DNA of 64,000 nucleotides from Augochlora pura (Eukaryota; Arthropoda; Insecta; Hymenoptera; Halictidae): positions 1,302,001 to 1,366,000 of the forward strand of contig NC_135780.1 of the NCBI RefSeq assembly GCF_028453695.1. The letters are read 5' to 3'. The notes under the pieces were generated by a model, which did not search any database, had not been told where the DNA came from, and was given only the letters and a program-made list of their open reading frames with translations. Both the position numbers and the translations under genes were made by a program. Of the stretch, positions 23,192-34,720 are shown piece after piece; the stretch's first letter is position 1; each line of letters begins with the position of its first letter.

Positions 23192-25380
23192 CATCGAGTA
23201 CACATTGGTTTTTCGCTGATTAAAAACCGATTACTTCCTCGAATATTCGCAGCTCGAAGTTGTTGAGACACAAGCGGCATCTGCGAGTTATATGGTACGA
23301 AAGCAACGGTTTTGGCGACGAGTTTCGCGATCGAAAGGGTGAGAATGATGCAGCAGGGTGGCCAGCTGGCAGCCGCAAAAGGCGTATCGTCGATCGGATC
23401 GAATGGCAGCTGAAACTCGCCGGGTTTACGTAATACGCAGGCCGGCGGTACGCGGCAACGTCAATTAATACCGTATTACGAAATCGCTGGCTATTTGCAT
23501 CACACGGACGTTGCCCATCTGTGTCTAGGCCTCCCAGCCTTCTGCAGTTTATTCAAAGACATTCGTTATTCTTGCTACGCTGATTACAAGCGCGTTGCAC
23601 AATTCAAGCGCGGTCGCCGCCGCATCCTCGTCTTTTTCGACACCCCCGATCTCAAGCGAGAACACGTTCCTTATCACGTACATACGCGCATTTCTGATGA
23701 TACGAATCGCTGAAACCCTGGACAAATATTAATGCCCGTTGCTCTGACGGGACATTGCGAAATAGCCGCTTACGGTACCGTAAACCCACCGCTCGTCGCT
23801 GAACCAAACTATCGGCCTGCGAGTTTTTCAATTTTCTCGAGACGTTTGAAAATAATCATTACACCTCCAGAAATTAATTGCTAGGATTAATTACGAGATG
23901 TAGGAATTTGGAAGTGTCTAATAGATATTGGTTAGACGCACGGTAGATTCTCTTCAATTGAGAAATGGCAGGGGTAGCATCTGTTATAACATAAAAAGGG
24001 AATTGCACTTTAGTGAAAGTAAAGACGAGAAACTCGTGAATTTTTTTTTTAGAGAATGTAGAGCCTAGATTAAAGAGACCATGGAGAATCGGGGAGGCTG
24101 AAGGAAGAGATGATGGAATAAGTTGTACCGCGTGCGTCGAATGAAAGGACGAATGTGGGTTAAGCATTTAGAAATCGGAAGCCGAGTCGATTCCTTAGTC
24201 TCGAGGCCGGAATTAACTAGAAACAATAATTACAGTTTTATTGTTTGCGCGAGCCGTTTCTCTCTCTCTCTCTCTTTCCATTTTTTAAGAATGCTCTTTC
24301 ACCGTTTTCTCCGACAGGGCTCGACGAACGTTCGCGAAACATTCGAGTCGGGCAAATGCGCGCGTTAAACGACCGGTCGAAATATGTACGATTAAATACC
24401 AATTTGCTTTTGTTATCCAATTTTTGCCACCGTTTTACGTCCGTGCTCGCGTTGCGGCGAAACGTTACCGGGAAATGTTTCGAACGCGCAAACAAGTAAA
24501 CGAACGCTTTAAACACATTTATAATTGAATTACGACGCACCGAAACCGCAATTTGTAATGCAAATATAATTCGCGTTGAAATTTCCTGATTACATTGCAC
24601 ACGGGATACGAGTCGTCGTTCGCAAACTTGTTCGAGCAAATTTCCATTTTGATGGACCGAAGTGCTGGAAACGATATAAAGAAGAAAATCGTTCTACAAA
24701 TATTATCGTTTCACGATGGAATAATCGAAATTGGAACGGCGAATGTAATACTTGTCATTATTGTTGGTCCGGCAAATTTTCGAGCTCCGACAAATGGAAA
24801 CAGTTCACCGCGGAAAATGACAACTCCCGCCATTTATTAAACAAGATTTTTTGTTACGGTTTCATTGTCTTTATACTAGCTCTAGTTGGAGAATTTTCCG
24901 AGGAACTTGGAGCAATGGGAACCCAGGAACGAGAAGGTTGTAGGACAGGTAGACGCGGCTCTAAGAGTCCCACGGCTATCGTAGGGATCGAGAATCGTCA
25001 TCGATCGCCAAGGGGGCCGAACGAGAGGAGCAATTACGGATCGATCTTGCCGCTATTGTTGCTAGCGCGGCGTAACGGGGCATATTTTACCGTTAGCGAT
25101 CACGACTCGTTCTGATTCATTACCGATCTCCCTGGCCCGATCGATAAGTCACCCGTTCACCCACACGAATCTAAGCCTGTTCCCTCGTCTACGTATTTCG
25201 GTCGGGAAAGTCTGTTTAACGGACGCCGATCTTCCAGTCTAACGGTGTTGTCGTCTAGGCGGTCTATCTGTTACGCAACGTTCCTGTAACGTCGTGCTGC
25301 CGCGATCGAGATCGACCTTCGGGAAACCACCTAAAAGGTACCATCTGGACCAGAAGCTGGATGAAACTATTTTGAGCTGA
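23192..25380. other. Non-coding block
   Basis: I can support no exon. The longest frame here, 24576-25115 on the plus strand (179 codons), overlaps a second open frame at 24595-24840 and shows no motif, signal peptide or splice context. A short CT run lies at 24257-24278, and a run of ten Ts near 24040. Confidence 0.4.
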
Positions 25381-26400
25381 TTTTTTCGATTTCAATCAGT
25401 TTATTTGGCACCCTTGATTACGATATAAATAGTTTATAATTATTTATGTTTTTCTTATACCTACTTAATAAACCAACCGGCAAAATGGACCCTCTCTTTG
25501 TGAAATTCGAGTCTGGATTATTACCTATTGCTTCTATCTATTATGAAACTATTCGGTAATTGATATAGTTTTCCGTTGAATGATAAGAGAAAGACTAGAA
25601 CAAGTAAAATGGTTCGCTAAGTGATTTGGATGAGATTAAATTTTTAGTCAGAGTTATGGACCAGTCGCTTAAAATTATAAAGGAGAATTACCGTAATTAC
25701 TACCACTTTCGGATAAGATAGGAAAAAGACTAAATGACTATACTAATTTTAATTTGAAATATTTACAAGATCAGCTCTTTTACTGTAAGATTGCATAGGG
25801 TAAATGAGTTTCATCTACGTTTATTTGTGTAATTTTTAATTTCTTTAGCAACATTTTGTTCGATTCACCAATTGTTTGTGTTACATGGACAGGCATATTC
25901 ATGAATAGGACAACGTAACAAGATAAAGTAGTTTTAGTATTAATCTTATAAGCACTGTCTCTTCAATGATTACAAGTACATATAATATTATACAATGACC
26001 TTAAATTATACAAACCTTTCTTTGCATCTTTGCTTAATGTCATATTAATAAAATGAAACTGAACAGAACTAACTATTTTTGGATAAATATATCTTAAAAA
26101 TGATCTTAACATCTATCTTAACAATTAATATTATACTAAGCGAATAATAACGAATAATACTACATAAATAAAGAAAGAATATGTGAACATTCTTAAAGAA
26201 AAGAGAAACAATATTTTTCTCAACCACGAAAATATTAAATGTCTGCCACAATTACGTATTAACTGATAGCGGTTTTAAGTTACATGTAATTAGATATAGT
26301 TACGAAACAAGTATAATTTGATTCTACAAAGACTGATAATTTTTGAGATAGTAAGGCCCAATCCATTATGTGTCCGATTCGTGCTAGTTCTCCCCTATAA
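25381..26400. other. AT-rich non-coding block
   Basis: About 1 kb of AT-rich sequence has very short frames only. I see no inverted termini, tandem unit or gene signal. It resembles ordinary AT-rich insect intronic or intergenic DNA. Confidence 0.5.
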
Positions 26401-27199
26401 TTAGAAGCAAGTAAAGAGGACGGTTTCAAGGAATTTGTTCACAGCGCAACGGTACAAATTCGGTATTCGAGATGACGCGGAATTCGGGCGGGACATTACG
26501 GAGGGACCTGGACGAACGATGAGCGAACGGTGGGCAGTTCGCGAGGCGACGCGACGTCGATTCTCTGAATGGAAGACGGCGCGGCGCGTCGTTCCAAGGC
26601 GGCTTATCGATGCGTATCTTAACGGTAATGCCTGTAGAAGGGAACCGCGTCCGTCTCGGTCGGTCTTCTCGTGACTCCTCCGCTCCGGTGAGACTGCTCT
26701 CTAAAAGGGGTCTCACCTTTGCTCCACATCGCGATCGCGGCGAGCAGCTCGCCGCGAAATGTGGGTCGCCGCCGAGCGTATCCAGGCCACGCCGACGACG
26801 ATAAAGGATTAAAAACGTTGCCGCCCCTCTTCCCGGCGAATATCGTGCCGTCACTAATTCGGGATACCGTCGAAGATCGACCTGACTGCAACCTCGCCTC
26901 CGAAACCTCGTTTACGTAACGCTGTTCCCCAGCTCTTCGCGCCGCGTGGGCCTTCCGCGACAGGATTTCCAAATCGGACGCCACGCCGCGTTTCACAAAT
27001 CGCGCGAATTCGACGATTCCGCGTCGTCCGGATCGATTTTGTCGGTTCGCGCCACCTTGGGGTGTCGGGTTCGCGAGTCAGGGTTAGCTGTCAGCCTCGT
27101 GGAATTCTCGGAGCACGAAACGATAGCTAGTTATGTCGAAAATTCAGAATCCAAGGTTCGAGCAAGCCTGTTAACTGGTTTTTGGTTTTGTAAACAATT
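26401..27199. other. GC-rich non-coding block
   Basis: Several overlapping frames on both strands between 26426 and 27000 are arginine/proline/serine-rich and reflect base composition. None has a recognisable domain, so no gene is called. TTTACGTAAC occurs near 26910. Confidence 0.4.
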
Positions 27200-27423
27200 T
27201 GGTAACCGTTGGAAATTCATCTCGTGCCGATACAATAGTTTTATCACGTTACAAAATAATTTTTGTGCCAGCAAAGTTCAGATTTAAAAAATTTTTAATA
27301 ATGAAACTGGTATAAAGTCACTAGAATCAATTTTATAAGCACCAAATGCACTCTGTCGTATAAAATGGATATAATATGGGCTAGAGAAATGAGTTTAGAT
27401 TTACAGTTAAAGCAAAGGGTTAA
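27200..27423 (+). mobile_element. TTAA-type MITE, family C, copy 5
   Basis: The right border AAAGCAAAGGGTTAA ends with TTAA at 27420-27423. Blocks matching copy 2 include TATCACGTTACAAAATAATT near the left, CAGATTTAAAAAATT in the middle, and TCAATTTTATAAGC with TTTACAGTTAAAG near the right. The left end near 27200 is eroded and no TTAA is certain there. It is a non-coding relic in the plus orientation. Confidence 0.65.
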
Positions 27424-29740
27424 TATCCAAAATCGAGGTTCGAGAACCATAAAGTTATGTATTAAGTCCCCTCGCGTTTTCTTCTAATATAACAGCGTAG
27501 TACAGTCGTCGACACGAAAGAGATTATTATAAAATTTCAACCCAATCCACCACATTTTAAAATAGACACTGTCAGCCTTCATTTAGATAGAAATGCATGG
27601 AAATAGCTCTAAAGGAACGCATCTTAAAATCAATCCATTCATTTTACATCTTGTAAACCCCACGAAGTTAGAGATCGATTCCTTTTAACTTTTCAAAATG
27701 ATCCCATCATTCTATTACAATCCAATCTACGATGTCTTTAAGTAGACACTCCTAGCTTTTATTTAAATTAGGTTGCGTAAAAATAGCCACCCGAGAACGT
27801 ATCTGAATGTTCATCTAAAATATGAATTCGAATTCGCGTAAATTGTATTTAATAAAACCTATGAAAATTAAGGATAAAAGTGATTGTTGTACACGTCGTT
27901 GTCATTGTTAATTTTTCCTAGCATTAGATTTTTATTCTTCTACCAATACAGCGCGTGCGCCAGGTATTTCGAGATCGGATAGCCGGTTCTTCCAAAGCGT
28001 TCGAGGCCTCGATCGAACTCCTTTCGCATGATTTTTTAGGCGTATCGGGGGGCGGTTCGAAGATTTGGAATAGTTGTAGGTCAAAGACCGTTCCGGCGAG
28101 TTACGCAACGGACCAGACGACGACGTAACGCCGATGAAAGTCTGGCAATTAGCCGAGGGGACGAGCAATCGACTTCCTGCGGGTCTCGTCGACGTTGATA
28201 GGGCAACCGGTTGCTAGCGAGGATGAGGCAACCGGGTGGATGGACGCGTCTCTTGGGCAATCGGGGCACGCTGTTCCACATCCACGTCTTCTCTGCTCCC
28301 TTCTTCCTCTCCGGTGAGCCCACGTGCGCGCAAAAATCGTTTTGCCAGCTACCTTGTCCGATGCTCGCACACTGAATCACCGACCTTCGTTCGAACCTTA
28401 ATAAATCGCCCCGAAAGATCGAATTTTAGGAAGCCATTATAAATGGGAAGCTTTGATCTTCGAATCTGCGCGAAGTCGACCGCAAACAAAGCTTTAAACA
28501 TTTTCAAAGAGCTTTCGATTTGTTGCACTTTCCAGGAAATTTGAATCTTCGAGTTTCCACCCACTGCATCGAGCAACAAAATTTTAGTAACCGAGCCGCG
28601 TTTTATCGTTGCATTCATTTTGTACGATTGGTTCGAATGTCAGCGATTTAAAAAAATTGAAAATATCCAAATGAGTTAATTTTGAAGATTCAGTGCCAGG
28701 TTTTAATCCATCGAGGCCAAGTCGTTCGGCAATTTTCTCAGCCGCGAAGATCGATCGACGATTGCGCGGCGATCTCCTTTATATGCGCGACCGTTCATTT
28801 TCGCGTCCTTTATATTCAAGCGTAACTGTTACACAAGCAACAGGAAGCGGACTTCTCGTCAACAACGAACGATTCGTACATAAGAATATGTGGTTCACTT
28901 GGCATTGAGGATATAAATATCCGCGAGATTCGAGCTAACGTTTCCGTAAATGTCGTCACGCGATCGCGATACGCGTCGCGAAAAACCGAAATTATCCGCG
29001 CTTTCTCGAGCCTTTCTCCCCATCACGGATCGCGTATTTCCAGTATCTCCGACGCAGATTACTATACCGATTAAGAATAAATCCGCGTATTCGGAGTCTA
29101 CGATTGTTCGGAGCTTCTACCGCGGACGGAGAATTTCGGAGCTATTTCTGCAACAATTTTCGTACAACGAGCAAGGGAACGGCGTATTAAAGGGAGAACT
29201 TTCGCTGGAAAATTTTATGGGAACAATTTTCCGCGTGCAGCGAGGCCGGGAAGAAAGGATAACGAATAGGGAGATCCTTGGCGGTCGGGAATGCGCATTC
29301 CAGCGGCAAGGACTCTCCTCGGACAATTCGAAGCTTTTGAGGAACGCGACGGGCGTTCGCGCACCGCGTCTACGCGGGGAATGTTAATTGGATCGCGATA
29401 AATAATTACGCGAGCTGGCGTAGAAGTGCAAGGAGAAAGAGAGAGAAAATTCCGCGAGCCCTTAATACGTAAATCGGTCCGATTCGAGGCGTTAATTGAC
29501 GCTAACGAGCCTGGCCGCGCGATGCTCCCTTAGAAACGTAATTATAATATTATGCGAGCTAGAGCCGTTGCTATAATATGTGTTGGAGTTTCAACGATGA
29601 CGAGCGATGGAAAATATCCCCACCGAACTGTTTTATGGCTCTTTATGAGGGTGAGCCGTTGGCGACGAAGACCCATGGATTTTTCAGTTCTAAAGCAGAA
29701 ACCGGACCGTGAGGTTGCCACCTCGGATTATCACTAACAC
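27424..29740. other. Non-coding block
   Basis: I can support no exon. The first 500 bases are AT-rich. The 145-codon plus frame at 28950-29387 has balanced composition but no motif, no splice context and no neighbouring exon, so I leave it uncalled. Confidence 0.4.
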
Positions 29741-31416
29741 TATTATATTTTTCTCTGTATCTCTGTAGTTCTGTAATATATCATTTATTATACGGGACAC
29801 GCGAATCTTCTGGATTGTAATTAGAATTATTAATAAAGTGCATTTAAGTTTTCATTTCAAACACTTTCAACAATTTGAGCGTCATGTTCTCCTTTCGTGC
29901 GAGATACTCTGAAATTCTGACTTACAGAATCCTACGTCAAAATACAGTTTTCTATAATAGTATTTTTTATTTTTTATTATTTATTCATAATCTATGCCTA
30001 TGCGGCTTAGGATGGCTTCCGGTTTACAAATTTTTCTTGCTTCTACTTGTATAAACTTTTATAAGCTATAACTATTTACATTTTTTTATTTGTTTTCTAT
30101 AATAGTAGTTTTGTTCAATCGACGGACGGTGGAGATTTTAGAGGCACTTTTTGATATGTGACAAGTATGACTATCCTTCTTGCAAAAGAAAACACTATAG
30201 TTCTCTCAAGGTGCATTTCAATAAAGATTATGTATATCTTGTCCATAAATGAATATATTAGCAATTTCAAGAAGCAGGAGTTAAATGGAATATTCAGTTA
30301 ATCATTTTCGCAGCTTCTAAATCACATACTAATAATGTTAAATGCTTCTCCTATTCTTATGTATAAGGCTGCAGATTTTATGCACTTATGACAAAAGTTA
30401 GGAATTGTAATTTAAAACGTTGAAAGGATTGAGATGATGGAAGAATATCAACACTCTAGTTTCAACCAATTTAAATTATAAAAAGAAGAATAAAAATAGT
30501 AGATTTAATTTCTAGATTTAATTTCTTACAATTAATGCAATAAATTTTGCGTAAAAATCCGCACTCGGTAATATGTTTCACCCAATCATTTTCGTTGTAC
30601 GATTGTTAAATAAATATTTGAACCATCGAGAACCACCACTCGCTAACGAATCGAGGAGTTCTTTCAACGAGAGGATAAATGTAATCGTTGGAATTGAAAT
30701 TATAACATCGGAAAATGGAAAACGGTATTACGGTGGGTGGATTTCGAGAATTTGCTAACGTTTCAAAATGGTTCCCGCGAATTTATGGGAATCGCGGCGC
30801 GTCGTGTACGCCAGGGAAGAAATTGTCGCCAGGAAAGCATTGCGCGCAGCGCGCCGCGGTTTGCAGGAAAATCGATTGGTGAGGTCGACGATAAAAGGAA
30901 AAAACAAGGAACACCGGGGCGACGGGAACTGTGAAGGAAATGCGGAGGTGCGTTAGCACGCGATCGCGATCGCGCGAGAACGCGAGAACGCGAGAACGCG
31001 CGCCGAGGGCACGCGGGAAACTTTGTGACCCATTGGCCCAGATAACGAAAGCGGTTACGCCTCGTCGTTGCACACGAGCAGACTGTTCAAAGAAAGCTTT
31101 TTTCCACGTCGCCTTTGGGGCTTAGTGCTTAATTGGACCGCCCACGCTACGACCAAAACTTTCCCTTCCGTGTTCCAATTTTTCATGGAATCTTCCCGCC
31201 GAGGTTTACATCCGAACTCTCGAATCTCTTCGTCGAGACAGCGAATTCACAGTTGCTGCCGCTTAACGTTCGACTATTATTCAAATATTACTGTCAACAT
31301 TCGATTATTTCACATTACTGTCCCAGGGTCGATTTTGAATTCAATTCTTTGAGAACGTATATCGATGTAGCGACGACGACAGGACCTTGTTTCAGAAGTT
31401 GAAAATATATTGTATA
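29741..31416. other. Non-coding block, AT-rich then CpG-rich
   Basis: The part at 29741-30580 is AT-rich, with TTTCTATAATAGTA occurring twice (about 29949 and 30096). The part at 30760-31400 is CpG-rich and holds a GAGAACGC octamer repeat (30976-31002). No exon is supportable. Confidence 0.4.
30976..31002. repeat. GAGAACGC octamer repeat
   Basis: Three tandem GAGAACGC units lie next to alternating CGATCG-type sequence. It is a small CpG-rich minisatellite. Confidence 0.8.
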
Positions 31417-32044
31417 ATGGGGAGTAAAATTGAGTGAACAATGTTAAAGTAGTAGAACTTTTTTAAATTGATCTAAATGGTTTGAATTTTTGTGTAAATG
31501 TCACTAGTTCATTTTTATTTTTACTATTACTTCGAATAAAGAAAGGACTTTACTGTAAGAAAGGACTGAACTGTAGTTCACTCTTCATCTGAGCCCATAG
31601 TGAAAATTTGAAAAATGCATTTAATATTTCTCAGTACCTTACATTGAAAATTTTGTTGAAATCGATTGACATATGGTCAAGCTGCGGTCACTGAAACCTA
31701 TAAAAATGATCTGTTTCTTACTGAAGTGCGTGGAAAACTACGATTTTTCGCGATCTTCAATTGTTTATAACTCAAAAAGATCAACTGGTTTCGATAAAAT
31801 TTCCAGCATGCACAAGTTACCAAGAAGTGCCTAATCCATTTCTAAAATTGTCTTTATAGGTTAATATAGTAAAGTGAAAAAGTGATATTTTTGTAACGTA
31901 TTTATAATAGTAAAATTAAAAAAGAGTATTTCAGTAATTGTACATAGAACAAGAAACTTCAACATTTACAGAAAAACTCAAGTCACTTAGACCAGTTTGA
32001 AAAAAGTTATACCATGAAAGAGTCGACTCAATTTTGCTTCCAAC
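31417..32044. mobile_element. TA-flanked non-autonomous mariner-type element
   Basis: Terminal inverted repeats enclose about 630 bp. The left end is ATGGGGAGTAAAATTGAGT (from 31417), and the right end, inverted, is GTTGGAAGCAAAATTGAGT (to 32044). They match at most positions, with the AAAATTGAGT core identical. A TA dinucleotide sits outside each end (31415-31416 and 32045-32046), the target duplication expected of Tc1/mariner elements. The interior is AT-rich with no transposase frame, so it would depend on an enzyme supplied elsewhere. Unlike the TTAA families, it has no small palindrome just inside its ends. Confidence 0.7.
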
Positions 32045-32512
32045 TATAATTATTGCTAATCTATTATCTAAAAGTCATAACATACTATTCACTTTCGCCC
32101 ATATTTAAGTTTCTCGCACATAATGAAATTTTCTGAGCAACATGCTTTTAATACTTTGAAAAATTCTTGCTGCATCTATAATCCCCGTTTCTACAATACC
32201 AGCTCTTGGTTACCGGCGACGGTTCTTATCTCCATCCCTTCGTTCGCATTCGAATTTAAGGTTTGAATTTGAATGAGACCGTTGAAGCTCGGTCGCTTAT
32301 CCGGCTGTTAGGGCTTGAATTTGAATGGAGCCGTTAAGACTCGAATTTAAATTCAACTGCTCGACACCGTGGACCAGAATCTAGCACCCGCGACACGCTT
32401 TCAACTTCGACCCGTTGCGGTTTGGACGTGCATCGAGCCGCAACCAAATTTCAAATTCGACCGCTAATTTCGTGCGTCGAATGTCTCGAGTACGGCAGAA
32501 CCTTCGTTCCAA
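32045..32512. other. Non-coding block with repeated GAATTTGAAT words
   Basis: I see no exon. Between 32250 and 32490, phrases of the form TTGAATTTGAATGRGACCGTT recur, giving a second cluster of the words seen at 22180-22560. Confidence 0.45.
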
Positions 32513-32757
32513 TTAACCCCTTGCCATATTTTGACGAGTCCGGCTCGTCATTTCTATTGATATCTTGTTACGTATAAACGTTATTCCGTTCTTTGAAGCC
32601 GGAATAATATTCTGTCCTCTTGTCATCGGTATTTAACCATTTAAGTAAATCTAGACAAATGGAATAAGTATTCGTCCTTTTCCTTCTAGACAATTATTAC
32701 AGTGGAGAAAGAGCTCTCACTTGTAACTATAAAGGAAATAGTACGGCAAGGGGTTAA
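32513..32757 (+). mobile_element. TTAA-flanked MITE, family A, copy 1
   Basis: This 245-bp non-coding element has TTAA at 32513-32516 and 32754-32757. The ends are TTAACCCCTTGCCATA and the inverse-related GTACGGCAAGGGGTTAA. Eight bases inside the left end is TGACGAGTCCGGCTCGTCA (32532-32550): two perfect 7-bp arms around TCCGG. A second, longer copy lies at 63115-63384 in the same orientation. The CCCCTTG termini and TTAA duplication fit piggyBac-type elements. No protein is encoded. Confidence 0.9.
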
Positions 32758-34286
32758 GTCGATTATCCTCGAAACCGCGCGTGCCATCAATTGCTCGATC
32801 CGGAAGGGGTACGCGGGCCGCGTTGTTTTCGGCCAGAGACAAGTTCCCATTTGTTGTTCCCGGTAATTGATCGCCCCGAATAAATCGTCGGTTAATCGAG
32901 GCTCCCGCGATTCCGTTCGTCGAAAGAGCCGCGTCGGGCGATTACTCGAACAGAAAGGAGCGTTCTCCCGTGAAATTCGCGACAGCCGCGAATAAATAGC
33001 GGGCAAGCGAGAGGGATGCGACAGCGCCCCGTGGGTGGTCATTTGAATAAAAGCTGCGGCGCAGCCTAGCCGTCGTCCCTGATATTTGTTCACCTTTGAC
33101 CGACTCCGAGCCAGATCGAGCGAGATGGAGGAGCCTCGTTACGATGCACGTCGCGTTTCATGGTCGAAATTTCCATAGAGAAGCCAGGGTTATCGCGCAC
33201 GGTTTTCCGGGATTGCGTAACCGATCGCTGCGTTTCTTGCTCGAGCAGAAAAAAAAGATTACGGTCGCTGCTCCGCCATTTGCTCCGCCATTTGTTGCAC
33301 TGCACTGCGCTGTACTGCGTCGAGAGGATTCTGAGCTGATTCTCAGATGATTCTGACCTGCGCTGCGACTCAAGTAATACGCCTCATTTAGGGATCGCTG
33401 AGGAATTATCCAATTCGCAGCAAAGATACATTGACATCGGTAGAATCTGTCTTATTCTCAATATTGCATCGCCCAATATTTAGCAATTCAAATAACTATA
33501 CCAGAAATGAAAAATTAAACAACTTAATATCGAATTCTAATAATTGACACTATTTCCTTAATCTTAATTTATAATTAACTCTATTATTTTTCTGATACAT
33601 TGAATTCAAATTATATTCGCATGATTTAAGTATCGAATTTCCCGTAACATAACCCGTTCGAATTTCAGACGCGTTTGCGCGGGAATTTGAAAGACCGAGG
33701 GAACGATTGGACCATCGGCGTTTTCAATAACGTTCGCAGCGGTTATCGATCGGTCCAGGATTATCGGATGACGGACGACGTCCGGCGATAAAGATCGATA
33801 CGACCTTGATTCGGGTTCACCTTGTGGAAAGACGTCGTTCGGATAAAGAAACGGCGAGGGAGCGTCGTTTGCATAATAACGAGAACAATTCTAACGGTCC
33901 CTCGCTCCACATAGGATCGGGGATCGATCGCGCGGCGACACGCGCACGCTTCCAATCGTCGCCGTTTACATATTTCATGCAGCGATTACGAGAAATTTCA
34001 TAGCGGCTGCCCATTAGGCGACACACGAGGAAGTGCATTAACGCGGCATTCCTCTTTCGAGTTGCATTACATCCCTGAAGAAATGTATACGCGACATTTG
34101 TCCCTCGTTTCCTGAAAGTAATCGCGCCAACGTTTCCCGGAAGATTCAACGATTTAGCAAACAATTTGAAAAGTGTGGCGCAAGCGGTGATGCATTAACA
34201 GGATTATGCTTCAGCCATGTTGTAATGAAGAACAGAAAGATAGATACACAGGCGGTGCTTTTTTAAGGAAAAAATTATTAAACGAT
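32758..34286. other. Non-coding block
   Basis: The sequence is CpG-rich to about 33400, AT-rich to about 33650, then mixed. A 135-codon minus frame (32686-33093) starts in unique sequence and runs into element A1, so it is composite and not a gene. Confidence 0.4.
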
Positions 34287-34720
34287 ACTGTCCAAAGACT
34301 TTCAAAAAGTGTTCTAACTTGATCGCGCGGTGCAATATTTAGGAATTAATTTCGTCGCAATGGTTTTATCTAACGAGCTAAAATTTTACATATAGATTTC
34401 TATATGTTTGGACCAGCAGCAGAATTATCTGTGAATCGATTCATTAAAAATTGTAAGAGATATTAACGTAACGCTTGAATCGTGTCGTGGCGAGAAAAAT
34501 CTTTTGTAGGGTTCCGAAAACTCTATTGTAATATTTAGGAATTAATTTAAAGAAAATGCAGCAAACTTTCACCTTAAATATTGTACATGTTCGGACCAAC
34601 AGCAGAAATATTTACAACTCGATTTATCCAAAATTCTGGTCGGAATGTTTACGAACGAAACGCGTAGATCACATCGCGTTAAAATATACATCTCAAAGAT
34701 CCCGAAAAATTTAGAAAAAC
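34287..34720. repeat. Tandem duplication, 196-bp unit, two copies
   Basis: AATATTTAGGAATTAATTT occurs at 34334 and again at 34530, exactly 196 bp apart. Collinear matches flank it: TGTTTGGACCAGCAGCAGAA with TGTTCGGACCAACAGCAGAA, and AGGGTTCCGAAAA with AGATCCCGAAAAA. The copies are well diverged, so the duplication is old. No frame is conserved between copies. I see no inverted ends. Confidence 0.8.

Noticed and set aside
23874..24167. 97-codon minus-strand frame considered as a retrotransposon remnant
   Set aside because: I could not match any segment to a known conserved motif, and part of it is a poly-T run.
24576..25115. 179-codon plus-strand frame
   Set aside because: It shows no domain, no signal peptide and no neighbouring exons. 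A second frame is open across part of it.
28950..29387. 145-codon plus-strand frame with balanced composition
   Set aside because: I recognise nothing in it and see no splice or start context. Composition alone is not enough.
32686..33093. 135-codon minus-strand frame
   Set aside because: It runs from unique sequence into the end of MITE A1, so it is an accidental composite.
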